A DNA stretch of 64,000 nucleotides from Rothia sp. P100. GTDB lineage: Bacteria > Actinomycetota > Actinomycetes > Actinomycetales > Micrococcaceae. The position numbers and the translations under genes are program-made. The stretch is taken from NCBI RefSeq assembly GCF_023712425.1, contig NZ_JAMAYG010000002.1, positions 372,001 to 436,000 on the forward strand. The letters run 5' to 3'. The notes below the pieces were generated by a model. That model did not search any database. It saw only the letters and a list, made by a program, of their open reading frames with translations, and had not been told where the DNA came from. Shown here piece by piece: positions 49,204-58,190 of this stretch. Within the stretch, counting starts at the first letter, position 1, and every line of letters begins with the position of its first letter.

Positions 49204-51120
49204 ATGACTTCTAAAGCAGTTGAACGCGCTATTACGCTTCTTGATGTGCTGGTATCAGCCCCGCATGGTCTTGACCGTAACCAAATTCGCCACCGTGTAC
49301 CTCAATACTCACAAGCTTCCAGTGAAGCAGCTTTTGAGCGTATGTTCGAAAGAGATAAGGATGTGTTGCGGTCGGTGGGGCTTGACCTTATCTCTCACCG
49401 TGTTCAACATTCGGAAGTAGGCTTTACCTATCGTGTTGAGACCGGTGACCGCCCCTCCCTAACGCTGGGACCAATTGATGTCTTACTTTTGTCCCATCTC
49501 AGCACGGCTTGGCAGGGCACGAGCCTTGAGCGCTACGCTTCATCAGCGATGCTTAAAGTGGGAGCTAATGCCGGGCTTAAGATAGGCGAACTACTGGGAG
49601 ATACCCCTCGGTTCTCTGACGAAATTGGTCTCGTTGAATGCCTTGAAGCGACCGCTGAAGAAAAGGGTCTGAGCTTCCTGTACGGCACCTCTGCTCAGGT
49701 CCGCAAAATATCCTGCTGGGGTTTGGGCCTTAGATTTGGGCACTGGTACGTTTATGGCTGGGATAGAGACCGTAGAGCAGAACGTATCTTTCGGCTAGAT
49801 CGTATGTCCGGCACCAAAATCCTTGCTGCCAGTAGCTTTCCCGCACCCCCAGATTTTTCGATGCAAGAGGCATTGAGCCGTATCGGTTTTGCTGAGCTTC
49901 CGCTCGTGGCATCTCTGCCGCTCAAACATATTCATTCTTCGGAAGCCTGCACGGAGCTACCCTCTTACTCACCGCTAGAATCTGCTGAGCACGCTGTTCT
50001 CAACGGTGCAACTCATGAGCTCACTGAACAGCAGCTAGCTTCGGTTAATGTTGATCGGAGTCAGCAGAGCCTTGTGATCGAAGCTGAAAGAAACCTGCGT
50101 ACTGCTCTTGACCAAGCACCTGAAGAAACACTAGGTGCGCTGCCCCACGGTTTAGTGTGGAAGCCCGTCAGCGCGCAGCGCGAGCGCGAAACAGCCTCTC
50201 AACAACTCACACGAACTTTTATCATGCTCTCGCTCATCAGTTCCCGCGGTGGCATGGCGCTCTCCGATCTTTCTGATTACTTTGATCTGCCTCCGTCTAA
50301 AATACGGTCCAACTTGGAGGCTGTTGCTGCAAGCGTTACCTTCGGAGCCCTATTCGTCACCATCGATAGCGATGACTGGGTAACGGTCGATGGAAAAGTA
50401 GAAATGACCGGCGGGGCGCCACTAACAGCGGTAGAGACCGCAACACTTTTACTAGCCATTAACCTCAACCATAGTTCTGAGCAACAGCTAATGCTTGACA
50501 GTTTAGCCATCAAGCTCAATGAGAGCTCTGTACAAACACAGCACTTTTGTCACCGGTTTTCTGTGTACTCAAATGACACGGTGGGCGTGTTTCAGGAGGC
50601 AATAGCTTCAAAGGTTCCCTTGGAACTTACCTATAGTTCTTATCACGGGGTCAGTCAGAGAACGGTTGAGCCTCTCTCCTTAGTTAATAGAGACGGCCCT
50701 CGCTACCTTCGTGCTTGGTGCCGTTCAGCACAGGACATACGTCATTTCAGGCTAGACCGCATCGGTGCTGTGCACGTACTCACTGATGATGCTTTCCAGT
50801 CTGAGCCTGTTGATGATACAGACTCCAGCCTTCACAGCTGGCGTCACCAGCTGGTCAATCAGCCTCATCGTGAAGCAACTTTGGTCGTCCCAGCTCATTT
50901 GACGGCCACTTCACGCGCCAAAACTCAGTGGATTCTCGAGCAGTATGCCTCTCATATAGCCCAGCAGGCTGGAAACCACTTTTATAAGCTGCCGCTAGTA
51001 AATGAGATCTGGCTATTTGAGCTCATCATCTCTCTAGGGGGCTGTGCTCAATTGCTTCAGCCATGCGACGTACGGCGGCACTTTCAGCTGAGATTGGCTG
51101 GCAGAGAAGAAGACAGCTGA
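49204..51120 (+). CDS. PafBC, fused WYL-domain transcription activator
   Basis: A 638-residue protein with two complete halves, each HTH plus WYL domain. First half: N-terminal HTH (AVERAITLLDVLVSAPHGLDRNQIRHRVP) and WYL-like segment FGHWYVYGWDRDRRAERIFRLDRM near residue 190. Second half: HTH (LISSRGGMALSDLSDYFDLPPSKIRSNLEAV) and WYL segment VPLELTYSSYHGVSQRTVEPLSLVNRDGPRYLRAWCRSAQDIRHFRLDRI near residue 480. In mycobacteria these are separate PafB and PafC, which activate the RecA-independent DNA damage response. Fusion is known in Arthrobacter. The start has no clear ribosome site. Confidence 0.9.
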   Translation: MTSKAVERAITLLDVLVSAPHGLDRNQIRHRVPQYSQASSEAAFERMFERDKDVLRSVGLDLISHRVQHSEVGFTYRVETGDRPSLTLGPIDVLLLSHLSTAWQGTSLERYASSAMLKVGANAGLKIGELLGDTPRFSDEIGLVECLEATAEEKGLSFLYGTSAQVRKISCWGLGLRFGHWYVYGWDRDRRAERIFRLDRMSGTKILAASSFPAPPDFSMQEALSRIGFAELPLVASLPLKHIHSSEACTELPSYSPLESAEHAVLNGATHELTEQQLASVNVDRSQQSLVIEAERNLRTALDQAPEETLGALPHGLVWKPVSAQRERETASQQLTRTFIMLSLISSRGGMALSDLSDYFDLPPSKIRSNLEAVAASVTFGALFVTIDSDDWVTVDGKVEMTGGAPLTAVETATLLLAINLNHSSEQQLMLDSLAIKLNESSVQTQHFCHRFSVYSNDTVGVFQEAIASKVPLELTYSSYHGVSQRTVEPLSLVNRDGPRYLRAWCRSAQDIRHFRLDRIGAVHVLTDDAFQSEPVDDTDSSLHSWRHQLVNQPHREATLVVPAHLTATSRAKTQWILEQYASHIAQQAGNHFYKLPLVNEIWLFELIISLGGCAQLLQPCDVRRHFQLRLAGREEDS

Positions 51121-51207
51121 GCGTAAATTAACTAAAGGAACCGTGATAAGCCCGGTTCTAAGCAAGTCCACAGCCCAATATGTTCATGGCATCTCCATAA
51201 CCGGATA

Positions 51208-51220
51208 TATAATTGGTCGT
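51208..51220 (+). promoter_or_regulatory. promoter -10 box for a leaderless transcript
   Basis: A perfect TATAAT (51208-51213) ends seven bases before the ATG at 51221, so transcription should begin at or next to the start codon. A possible -35 (TTCATG) lies about 19 bases further up. It would express the small membrane protein and tatA. Confidence 0.6.
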
Positions 51221-51586
51221 ATGCCTTGGTGGTTTTGGATAGTTTTATGGAGCGTGCTCGTGTTGAGCTCGCTATCCTTTCTAGCCTGGCTGCTGTGGCG
51301 CGTCCTGCGTAAGGGGTTAGCTACTTTCAAAGCTGCTGAAGAATGGGAGAATCTCATTAGTTCACAGTTAGGCGACACCGCTGTGTCAACCGCTGTCAGA
51401 GGCCCGCAACCTGTGGCACTTTTTCAACCGGTGTCTGTTACAGCCCGCGAATTTACTCAAGGCGCACACCAACGAACGCTTGACCGTGCCAAGAGGCGTA
51501 TTAAGCGCCGCGATCAGCTAGGTCAGCCCCAACTCATCGGAGATTTACTCAGTAAATCTCAGAAAGGTGACGAACGTGCTCGGTAA
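51221..51586 (+). CDS. small single-TM membrane protein preceding tatA
   Basis: A 121-residue protein from the ATG at 51221; the frame extends to GTG 51143, but a TATAAT box lies between. An N-terminal TM helix (WWFWIVLWSVLVLSSLSFLAWLLW) is followed by a basic cytoplasmic domain (RTLDRAKRRIKRRDQLGQPQLIGDLL). It overlaps tatA by 11 bases. Such proteins occur upstream of tatA in Micrococcales; function unknown. Confidence 0.65.
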   Translation: MPWWFWIVLWSVLVLSSLSFLAWLLWRVLRKGLATFKAAEEWENLISSQLGDTAVSTAVRGPQPVALFQPVSVTAREFTQGAHQRTLDRAKRRIKRRDQLGQPQLIGDLLSKSQKGDERAR

Positions 51587-51836
51587 CCTCGGCCCCGTCC
51601 ATCTGCTCATTCTCCTCATCATTATTATTCTTCTTTTCGGTGCACCTAAGCTTCCCGGTATGGCCCGTAGCCTGGGGCAGTCCATGCGTATCTTCAAATC
51701 TGAGGTTGATGGCCTCAAGAATGATGGCAAAAAAAATACTTCATCAACTACCACCAACGATGGCGTGGTTTCAGGTGAAGTTATTAATAATCCTTCATCC
51801 ACTGACCAGAACACCGGGTCACACCGCGCCGACTAA
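51576..51836 (+). CDS. tatA: Sec-independent translocase protein TatA
   Basis: An 86-residue protein with a single N-terminal TM helix (VHLLILLIIIILLF), the hinge GAPKLPGMARSLGQSMRIFKSE and a polar, disordered tail, the complete TatA pattern. GTG at 51576 lies eight bases after AAAGG; GTG at 51567 is an alternative. TatA oligomers form the pore for folded twin-arginine proteins. It lies upstream of tatC. Confidence 0.92.
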   Translation: MLGNLGPVHLLILLIIIILLFGAPKLPGMARSLGQSMRIFKSEVDGLKNDGKKNTSSTTTNDGVVSGEVINNPSSTDQNTGSHRAD

Positions 51837-51874
51837 ACAGCCTCGGCGCTCCATTTCAAGCGTTCGGATTCCCT

Positions 51875-51909
51875 GAACCCGTGCTCCTTTGTCTAGGAGC
51901 ACGGGGTTC
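51875..51909. terminator. hairpin between tatA and tatC
   Basis: Stem GAACCCGTGCTCC/GGAGCACGGGGTTC (one bulge). No T-run follows, so partial termination or message processing is more likely than full termination. Confidence 0.55.
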
Positions 51910-51944
51910 TGGGGCTCTAGGTACACCGCTCATAAAAGGTAGGC

Positions 51945-52802
51945 ATGGCTAAACCAAACAGTCGAAAGAACAACCCCCAAGCAACCATGGCTTTGGGCGA
52001 ACACTTTCGTGAATTTCGCAACCGGCTCATCAAAGCTGCCCTTGCAACTCTTCTGTGTGCCATCGCAGGTTTTTTCCTCTATGACCCTTTCATTCAGGCC
52101 ATTAGTGAACCTTTCACCGCAATCAATGAACAAGCGGGCCGTAACGCTACTCTCAACTATGCTTCTGTAGCTTCCCCCTTTGACCTGTTGGTTAGAATTT
52201 CACTCTATATAGGTCTTGTGTTGGCCTGCCCAGTATGGCTGTATCAGCTGTGGGCATTCATCACTCCCGCTTTGTATAAGAGAGAAAAAATATACGCACT
52301 CAGCTTTGTGTTCAGCGCGGTCCCGATGTTTTTCTTCGGTATCTGGCTAGCCTGGGTTTGTCTGCCTACAGCTATTAGCACCCTACTGATGTTCAACCCA
52401 GAGGGCACTGATAATATCGTTGTAGCTGATGTCTATATTGGCTTCGTCGTCAAATTCATGCTGGTCTTCGGCATAGCTTTTGTGCTCCCTGTCCTTCTCG
52501 TAGGCCTTAACTTCATGGGTCTTTTGAGCGGTAAGACCATCAAGAAATCGTGGCGCTGGGTCATTGTACTCGTGGCCTTCCTCGCTGCGATGGCTGCTCC
52601 GGGCACAGATATTATGACCATGTTCTACCTCATGGCTCCTCTGCTCATTTTCTTCTTTGTTGCTGTTCTGATCTGCCTTTGGAACGACAAACGTCGAGCC
52701 AAAAAGCAAGCAAAACTTGCTGGTGGGCTCAGCCCGGACGAGCTGGACCAAGCTACCAGTTTTGAGGACCTTCAGCATATGGGCAATACCAACCGCTTAT
52801 AA
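51945..52802 (+). CDS. tatC: Sec-independent translocase protein TatC
   Basis: A 285-residue six-TM protein. N-terminal ATMALGEHFREFRNRLIKAAL carries the conserved twin-arginine receptor segment; EPFTAINEQ and VASPFDLLVRISLYIGLVLACPVWLYQLWAFITPALYKREK are the conserved periplasmic and TM2-3 segments. LPVLLVGLNFMGLLSGKTIKKSWRW and the final VAAPGTDIMTMF-type segment complete the family pattern. It binds signal peptides. The C-terminal tail is charged. Confidence 0.94.
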   Translation: MAKPNSRKNNPQATMALGEHFREFRNRLIKAALATLLCAIAGFFLYDPFIQAISEPFTAINEQAGRNATLNYASVASPFDLLVRISLYIGLVLACPVWLYQLWAFITPALYKREKIYALSFVFSAVPMFFFGIWLAWVCLPTAISTLLMFNPEGTDNIVVADVYIGFVVKFMLVFGIAFVLPVLLVGLNFMGLLSGKTIKKSWRWVIVLVAFLAAMAAPGTDIMTMFYLMAPLLIFFFVAVLICLWNDKRRAKKQAKLAGGLSPDELDQATSFEDLQHMGNTNRL

Positions 52803-52814
52803 AGCGCTGCCATT

Positions 52815-52849
52815 TACCCCAGTACCATTCGGTGCTGGGGTTTACTTTG
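52815..52849 (+). terminator. terminator of tatC
   Basis: Stem ACCCCAGTACC/GGTGCTGGGGT (one mismatch) followed by TTACTTTGTT. Confidence 0.7.
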
Positions 52850-52905
52850 TTCGCGGTGAGGAGGAAACAGCGGGAGAGAGGGCATCTGACGACTAGGATG
52901 GATGT

Positions 52906-55728
52906 ATGGCAAGTTACGCTGAACAATATTTTGAAGCAAGAAAACGCAATGAGTATTCAAAGACTGAACTCTCAGTTTTTGAGAAGACCCTCGATTTTTC
53001 GATAGACCCATTCCAGCGTGATGCCTGCTCGTCAGTTGAACAGGGCAGGGGAGTTCTTGTAGCGGCTCCAACTGGCGCTGGTAAAACAATCGTTGGTGAA
53101 TTTGCCATACATCTCGCTTTGAAACAAGGGAGAAAAGCTTTCTACACCACCCCCATCAAGGCTCTCAGTAACCAGAAATACAACGATTTAGTCGAGGTGT
53201 ACGGCAGCGAATATATCGGGCTGCTGACGGGGGACACTTCCATCAATTCTGAGGCTCCCATTGTCGTCATGACAACTGAAGTGCTTCGCAACATGATTTA
53301 TGCTGAGTCAACCACCTTGAATAATCTTGGCTACGTTGTCATGGACGAGGTCCACTACCTGGCTGACCGTTCCCGTGGTGCTGTGTGGGAAGAAATCATC
53401 ATCCACCTTCCTGAACATATTTCAGTAATTGCTCTTTCCGCGACTATTTCTAATGCCGAAGAGTTTGGTGCTTGGCTCGATACAGTGCGCGGGAAAACTG
53501 ACATTATTGTTTCTGAACATCGCCCTGTTCCCCTGTGGCAGCACGTGATGGTGGGCAAGTCTCTACTCGATCTCTTTGACGGTGATACAACCGTTCAGGA
53601 CGCCGCAGAATCTTCCGAGATGCCGGAAGTAAACCCTGAGCTACTAAGGATTGGGCGTGGGCGACCTTCCCGAGCCCGTCAGGAAAAGTCCTTCTCCCGC
53701 ATGGGGCGGGGCAAGCAACGTCGTACCCAGGAATACCAGCGTGGTCGCGAGCGCGATAGCGGCTTCTCTGCCCCATCGAGAGGCTCTAGGGTGAGCCGGC
53801 CGGAGATGATTGCTACCCTGGATAAGAACGGTCTTCTACCCGGAATTTGCTTTATTTTTTCCAGGGTAGGGTGCGACGCTGCGGTAACCCAGTGTATTGA
53901 TGCTGATGTGCGGCTTACTACCGATGCTGAAGCGCAGACTATCCGCGCCTATGTGGCTGAGGCGACGGCGTCCTTAGATATCAAGGACTTAGCGGTACTG
54001 GGGTTTTATGAGTGGCGTGAGGGGTTAACTCGGGGTATTGCTGCTCATCATGCGGGCCTTTTACCAGTTTTTAAAGAGGTAGTCGAAACCCTGTTTTCTG
54101 AAGGTCTGGTACGTATGGTTTTCGCTACCGAAACCCTTGCATTGGGTATCAATATGCCAGCTCGTTCAGTGGTACTGGAAAAACTGACTAAATTCAATGG
54201 CGATACCCACGTCGATATAACCCCCGGTGAGTACACTCAACTGACTGGCCGAGCGGGGCGCCGGGGAATCGATATTGAAGGTCACGCTGTGGTGATGTGG
54301 CGGCCCGGACTAGAGCCTCAACAGGTTGCAGGTTTAGCGTCCAAGCGAACCTATCCACTGAATTCTTCTTTCAAACCTACCTATAATATGAGTGCAAATT
54401 TGCTGGCTCAATTTGGTGCTGAGCGTACCAAAAAAATTCTTGAGTCGTCCTTTGCCCAGTTCCAGGCTGATAAATCTGTAGTGGGAATTGCGCAACGGGT
54501 TAGAAAGAATGAACGTGCTTTAGCCGGTTTCGAGGAGGCAATGACCTGCCACCTGGGTGATTTTACAGAGTACGCGAGGATCCGTAGGGACCTGAAAGAC
54601 CTAGAAAAAAAGCTTGACAAGGGTCGCAATAGGTTGCGGCAGTCCCAGGCGCGTGCTTCGCTGCTTGATCTGATGCCCGGAGATATCATCGATATACCTC
54701 ACGGGCGCAACAGCGGCCCGGCAGTGGTGCTGGCACGAGCTGAGTCTTTTGACGATCCTAAGCCGTCCATCCTTACGATGGACGCTCATTTACGCAGGCT
54801 TGATTCTCGTGACCTTGAAGGCCCCCTTCTGCCCATCTCAAAAATCAAGGTCTCTAAAAGGTTCACTGGGAAGACAGCTAAAGATCGTAGGGATATGGCG
54901 TCGCGAATGCGGGAGGCCTTGTACCAGGGGTTGCCTGCTCGCGAGAAATCTCAAAAGCGATACTTTACTGAGCGAGAAGATGGTGAGACAGTCCGGCTTG
55001 AAAACCTGAGAAAACAGCTGAGGCAGCACCCTTGTCATGGCTGTTCAGACCGCGAGCATCATGCCAGGTGGGCTGAACGCTGGTATAAATTATCGCGTGA
55101 TACCGACGGTCTGCGTCAGCAGATTGAGCGTCGGACCAACACCATTTCTCAAATTTTTGAGCGAATCACGGCTCTTCTTACGGCCTATAACTATGTTGAG
55201 GTAACTGAGCAGGGGAGCCGCCAGCTTACTAAGCAGGGGAGTACCTTGCGCCGTATCTATGGCGACAAGGATTTGTTGACCGCCCTTTGCCTGGCAGATG
55301 GCTTTTTGGATGAATTGGATCCCGCAGCAACGGCTGCCGCTATTTCGGTCATGGTCTTTGAGGCTAAGAGGGATGAGCAGAACATTCTTCGGAAGTATCC
55401 CACCAGAGAGTTGGAGCCTGCGTTGATGAAAGTGGTGAAGCACTGGAGCAAGCTGACCGATGCTGAGAAACTTCACCGACTGCCTCAGACTACTACACCT
55501 GACTTTGGCATGGTGTGGCCGATCTATAAGTGGGCTCGTGGGCAGTCACTAGCTTCGGCTATTGATGGCACAGACCTGGCCGCAGGTGATTTTGTCCGGT
55601 GGACTAAACAGGTCATTGACTCACTAGACCAGATAGCGCACGTATCAACGGCTGAACCCCAACTTCGCACACAGTGTGAAGCAGCCATCAATCTCTTACG
55701 ACGCGGCGTTATCGCAGACCAGATTTAA
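52906..55728 (+). CDS. helY: DEAD/DEAH-box helicase, HelY/Ski2-like
   Basis: A 940-residue helicase with DEAD motifs in order: Q-like region DPFQRDAC, Walker A APTGAGKT (residues 58-65), PIKALSNQKYNDL, DEVHYLADRSRGAVWEEI (DEVH), LSATISN (motif III), FATETLALGINMPARSVV and QLTGRAGRRG (motif VI). A glycine/arginine-rich insert lies at about residues 250-300. The C-terminal half has DSHCT-like character (AALCLADGFLDELDPAATAAAISVM). It is the actinobacterial HelY, probably an RNA helicase, commonly near tat and paf genes. Confidence 0.92.
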   Translation: MASYAEQYFEARKRNEYSKTELSVFEKTLDFSIDPFQRDACSSVEQGRGVLVAAPTGAGKTIVGEFAIHLALKQGRKAFYTTPIKALSNQKYNDLVEVYGSEYIGLLTGDTSINSEAPIVVMTTEVLRNMIYAESTTLNNLGYVVMDEVHYLADRSRGAVWEEIIIHLPEHISVIALSATISNAEEFGAWLDTVRGKTDIIVSEHRPVPLWQHVMVGKSLLDLFDGDTTVQDAAESSEMPEVNPELLRIGRGRPSRARQEKSFSRMGRGKQRRTQEYQRGRERDSGFSAPSRGSRVSRPEMIATLDKNGLLPGICFIFSRVGCDAAVTQCIDADVRLTTDAEAQTIRAYVAEATASLDIKDLAVLGFYEWREGLTRGIAAHHAGLLPVFKEVVETLFSEGLVRMVFATETLALGINMPARSVVLEKLTKFNGDTHVDITPGEYTQLTGRAGRRGIDIEGHAVVMWRPGLEPQQVAGLASKRTYPLNSSFKPTYNMSANLLAQFGAERTKKILESSFAQFQADKSVVGIAQRVRKNERALAGFEEAMTCHLGDFTEYARIRRDLKDLEKKLDKGRNRLRQSQARASLLDLMPGDIIDIPHGRNSGPAVVLARAESFDDPKPSILTMDAHLRRLDSRDLEGPLLPISKIKVSKRFTGKTAKDRRDMASRMREALYQGLPAREKSQKRYFTEREDGETVRLENLRKQLRQHPCHGCSDREHHARWAERWYKLSRDTDGLRQQIERRTNTISQIFERITALLTAYNYVEVTEQGSRQLTKQGSTLRRIYGDKDLLTALCLADGFLDELDPAATAAAISVMVFEAKRDEQNILRKYPTRELEPALMKVVKHWSKLTDAEKLHRLPQTTTPDFGMVWPIYKWARGQSLASAIDGTDLAAGDFVRWTKQVIDSLDQIAHVSTAEPQLRTQCEAAINLLRRGVIADQI

Positions 55729-55760
55729 ACGTTTCCACATTTTCTTTGAAGGAGGGCCTT

Positions 55761-56837
55761 ATGGCTGCTCAAGTATTTCTAGATGGTTCTGTCTATAGCC
55801 CCGTGGATCCCTTTGCCACAGCCCTAGTAATGAACGAGGGCGCGGTTGAATGGGTTGGGCAGGACGCTGGGGCCCGTTCCATTCTTGATGAAAGCATGCA
55901 AAGCATCGAACTAGGGGGAGCACTTGTCGTTCCGACCTTTTCATTAGCTGCAGCGTCCGTAGCATCGGTAGAAGATGCCAAGGCGCTTCTGTCCGTTTGC
56001 CGGTCACAGGGCTATGGGGAAGTCAACCTCTTTAGTAAGCACAATTTTCTGAGCGAGAATGCTGCTGGTTCGGAGCTTAAGATTAACACTTATCTTTCGG
56101 CAGAAGCACTGCTAAACCCCTCAGAGCTACCGACCAATATCAAAGGTGTGTATTTCACTGAGGATTCTTTGAAACACCTGTCCCTGCTAACCGTAGCGGT
56201 GGAACATCAACTGATCGTGTCAGGAGCTTTCACTACCAGCAGCTCTGTCAGAGTATTTCTAGACAAAGTTTCATCTCTCGAACCTCTCGACCGTCTGCGA
56301 ATCGCCCCGCGCCTGGACGGCATCTTTTCTCTCGAGGATGATCTCATTGACCTAGCACGGTCCCTCCATGTGACCTTGGGCTTTTCATCAGATTACACTT
56401 CGGCAGGTGATAGCCTCTCGAGAGCTCTATCCAGCGGTGCTGCTATTACCCTGGGCTCTGATCCTTTGGCTAAGACTGCGGCGTTTGGCTGGGACTTAGT
56501 CAGCGATGCTGTGAACGCCCCTGAACATCAGGCAATCTCGGCACGTGCGGCCTTCCAGGCACTGACCCGTGGCGTTCAACGCGCTAACGGTGTATCTTCA
56601 CCCTTGGCAGGTCAACTTGTACCGGGTGCTCCAGCTAACTTTGCCCTGTGGAATGTGACTGAGCTGATGGTGCAGACTCCGGACTCGCGTATCTCAGCTT
56701 GGAGTACCGACCCCAGGGCCAGAACACCGCTGTTGCCAGCGCTATCGTCTGATGTTGATCGTCCAGTTCTATCATCTGTTTACCTAGAGGGTAAAGCTCT
56801 TAAAAACATAGGTCCAACTGAGCTATGTAAGGATTAA
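55761..56837 (+). CDS. amidohydrolase-like protein, metal sites missing
   Basis: A 358-residue protein starting at the ATG at 55761, with AAGGAGGG five bases upstream. The overall layout is amidohydrolase-like: N-terminal beta domain (VFLDGSVYSPVDPFATALVMNEGAVEWVGQDAGAR), TIM-barrel-type middle, and the typical C-terminus AITLGSDPLAKTA, then RAAFQALTRGVQRANG...GQLVPGAPANFALWNV. The usual HxH after the first strand is VPTFSLAAAS, and later histidines are absent, so metal-dependent hydrolysis is unlikely. A 17-kb core locus gene next to helY in relatives; function unknown. Confidence 0.78.
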   Translation: MAAQVFLDGSVYSPVDPFATALVMNEGAVEWVGQDAGARSILDESMQSIELGGALVVPTFSLAAASVASVEDAKALLSVCRSQGYGEVNLFSKHNFLSENAAGSELKINTYLSAEALLNPSELPTNIKGVYFTEDSLKHLSLLTVAVEHQLIVSGAFTTSSSVRVFLDKVSSLEPLDRLRIAPRLDGIFSLEDDLIDLARSLHVTLGFSSDYTSAGDSLSRALSSGAAITLGSDPLAKTAAFGWDLVSDAVNAPEHQAISARAAFQALTRGVQRANGVSSPLAGQLVPGAPANFALWNVTELMVQTPDSRISAWSTDPRARTPLLPALSSDVDRPVLSSVYLEGKALKNIGPTELCKD

Positions 56838-56921
56838 TGTAAAGCTCGACGGTAACTATATAATGAGAAGTCGGTTGATGAAACCGTGCAGCCCGCCCAA
56901 AGGGATTAACCAAGGAGAACT

Positions 56922-57665
56922 ATGCGAGTCTTGACGATCATTCCTACCTACAACGAGAAGGAAAACCTTCCGCGTGTGGTAGAAAGGCTCCGTGCTGCTG
57001 TACCCGACTGCGATATTCTCGTCGTTGATGACAATAGCCCCGATGGAACAGGCAAGCTTGCTGATGATATGGCTGCCTCAGATTCACAGATTCATGTGCT
57101 ACACCGCACCACTAAGGACGGTTTGGGTGGAGCCTATCTAGCAGGTTTTGACTGGGGTTTGGCTGAGGGGTATGACGTCTTAGTAGAAATGGACGCGGAC
57201 TGTTCACACCAACCCGAGCAACTTCCCTTGCTGCTGCGCGCAATTGAGAATGGAGCCGATCTAGCAATTGGGTCAAGGTATGTTCCCGGCGGTAAGACCA
57301 AGAACTGGCCAGCGCATCGTCTGCTTCTTTCACGAGGAGCTAATCTTTACACCCGCCTTATTCTGGGCACCACAATTAAAGACATCACTGCTGGCTATCG
57401 TGCTTACACCCGAGAAGCCCTGCAGCGTCTTAACCTTGACGGCATCGACTCAAAAGGCTACGTATTCCAGGTAGATCTGGCATGGCGTTCAGAAAAAGCC
57501 GGCCTAAAGATTGAGGAAGTTCCGATTACGTTTATTGAGCGAGAAATTGGTAGTTCAAAGATGGATGGCAACATCATTTTTGACTCCATGAGTAAGGTGA
57601 CACGCTGGGGTCTATCCTCTCGTTTTGAAGGAGCAAAGAGCAAAATCTCAAACCTGAGAAAGTAA
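56922..57665 (+). CDS. ppm1: polyprenol monophosphomannose synthase
   Basis: A 247-residue GT2 glycosyltransferase transferring mannose from GDP-mannose to polyprenyl phosphate for lipoglycan and glycoprotein mannosylation. Motifs: [18 protein letters not shown] at the N-terminus, [14 protein letters not shown] (Asp for nucleotide), [18 protein letters not shown] (DxD) near residue 88, and [16 protein letters not shown]. No fused acyltransferase domain is present; it is the catalytic domain only. ATG with AAGGAGAA upstream. Confidence 0.9.
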   Translation: MRVLTIIPTYNEKENLPRVVERLRAAVPDCDILVVDDNSPDGTGKLADDMAASDSQIHVLHRTTKDGLGGAYLAGFDWGLAEGYDVLVEMDADCSHQPEQLPLLLRAIENGADLAIGSRYVPGGKTKNWPAHRLLLSRGANLYTRLILGTTIKDITAGYRAYTREALQRLNLDGIDSKGYVFQVDLAWRSEKAGLKIEEVPITFIEREIGSSKMDGNIIFDSMSKVTRWGLSSRFEGAKSKISNLRK

Positions 57666-57690
57666 GCTGTTTAGCTTCTCCATGAAAGCT

Positions 57691-57727
57691 TGAAGCCCCT
57701 TACCTGTTAGGTAAGGGGCTTCAAACG
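57691..57727. terminator. bidirectional terminator between ppm1 and rbpA
   Basis: Stem GAAGCCCCTTACCT/AGGTAAGGGGCTTC with a loop of four, between convergent genes. Confidence 0.85.
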
Positions 57728-57744
57728 TATAAAATTACCGATTT

Positions 57745-58083
57745 CTAGATGGCGTGACGCTCACGGTAGATATCTAGACGCTGCTGCAGAGTCTCTTCTA
57801 ATTCCTCGATACTCCGGCGTTCCAGAAGCATATCCCAGTGAGTACGTACTGGCTTTTCGTTGCTTTCCTCAACCTTGCCGTCTCCAGAGACAAGGAAGGC
57901 TTCCTTGCCTGACTTAGCGGGCCATGTTGCCGGGATTTCAGCTTCCTGAGCGAAGGTTACAAATAGACGTTCGCCATCTTCAGTGCGGTACTCCACGCGC
58001 TGGCGAGGTGCCGGCTCAACGCCAGATTCGGTTTCCATCGACTGAGAACCAAGACGCATTCCGCGAAGGCTGCGATCGCTCAT
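57745..58083 (-). CDS. rbpA: RNA polymerase-binding protein RbpA
   Basis: A 112-residue actinobacterial transcription factor that stabilises holoenzyme and promotes open complex formation. N-terminal MSDRSLRGMRLGSQSMETE, core RQRVEYRTEDGERLFVTFAQEAEIPATWPAKSGKEAFLV and sigma-interacting C-terminus RTHWDMLLERRSIEELEETLQQRLDIYR are all present. The zinc cysteines of the Streptomyces type are absent, as in M. tuberculosis. It is expected to be strongly expressed. Confidence 0.95.
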   Translation of the reverse strand: MSDRSLRGMRLGSQSMETESGVEPAPRQRVEYRTEDGERLFVTFAQEAEIPATWPAKSGKEAFLVSGDGKVEESNEKPVRTHWDMLLERRSIEELEETLQQRLDIYRERHAI

Positions 58084-58190
58084 TATTTTCCTCCAAAAAG
58101 ATGACTGTATGTCTGAAGTGCATAACGGGTATGCAGCACGGGTTTATTCCCGTTTAAGACCAAACTCTAATTATAGCCGGGCGAACAGTT

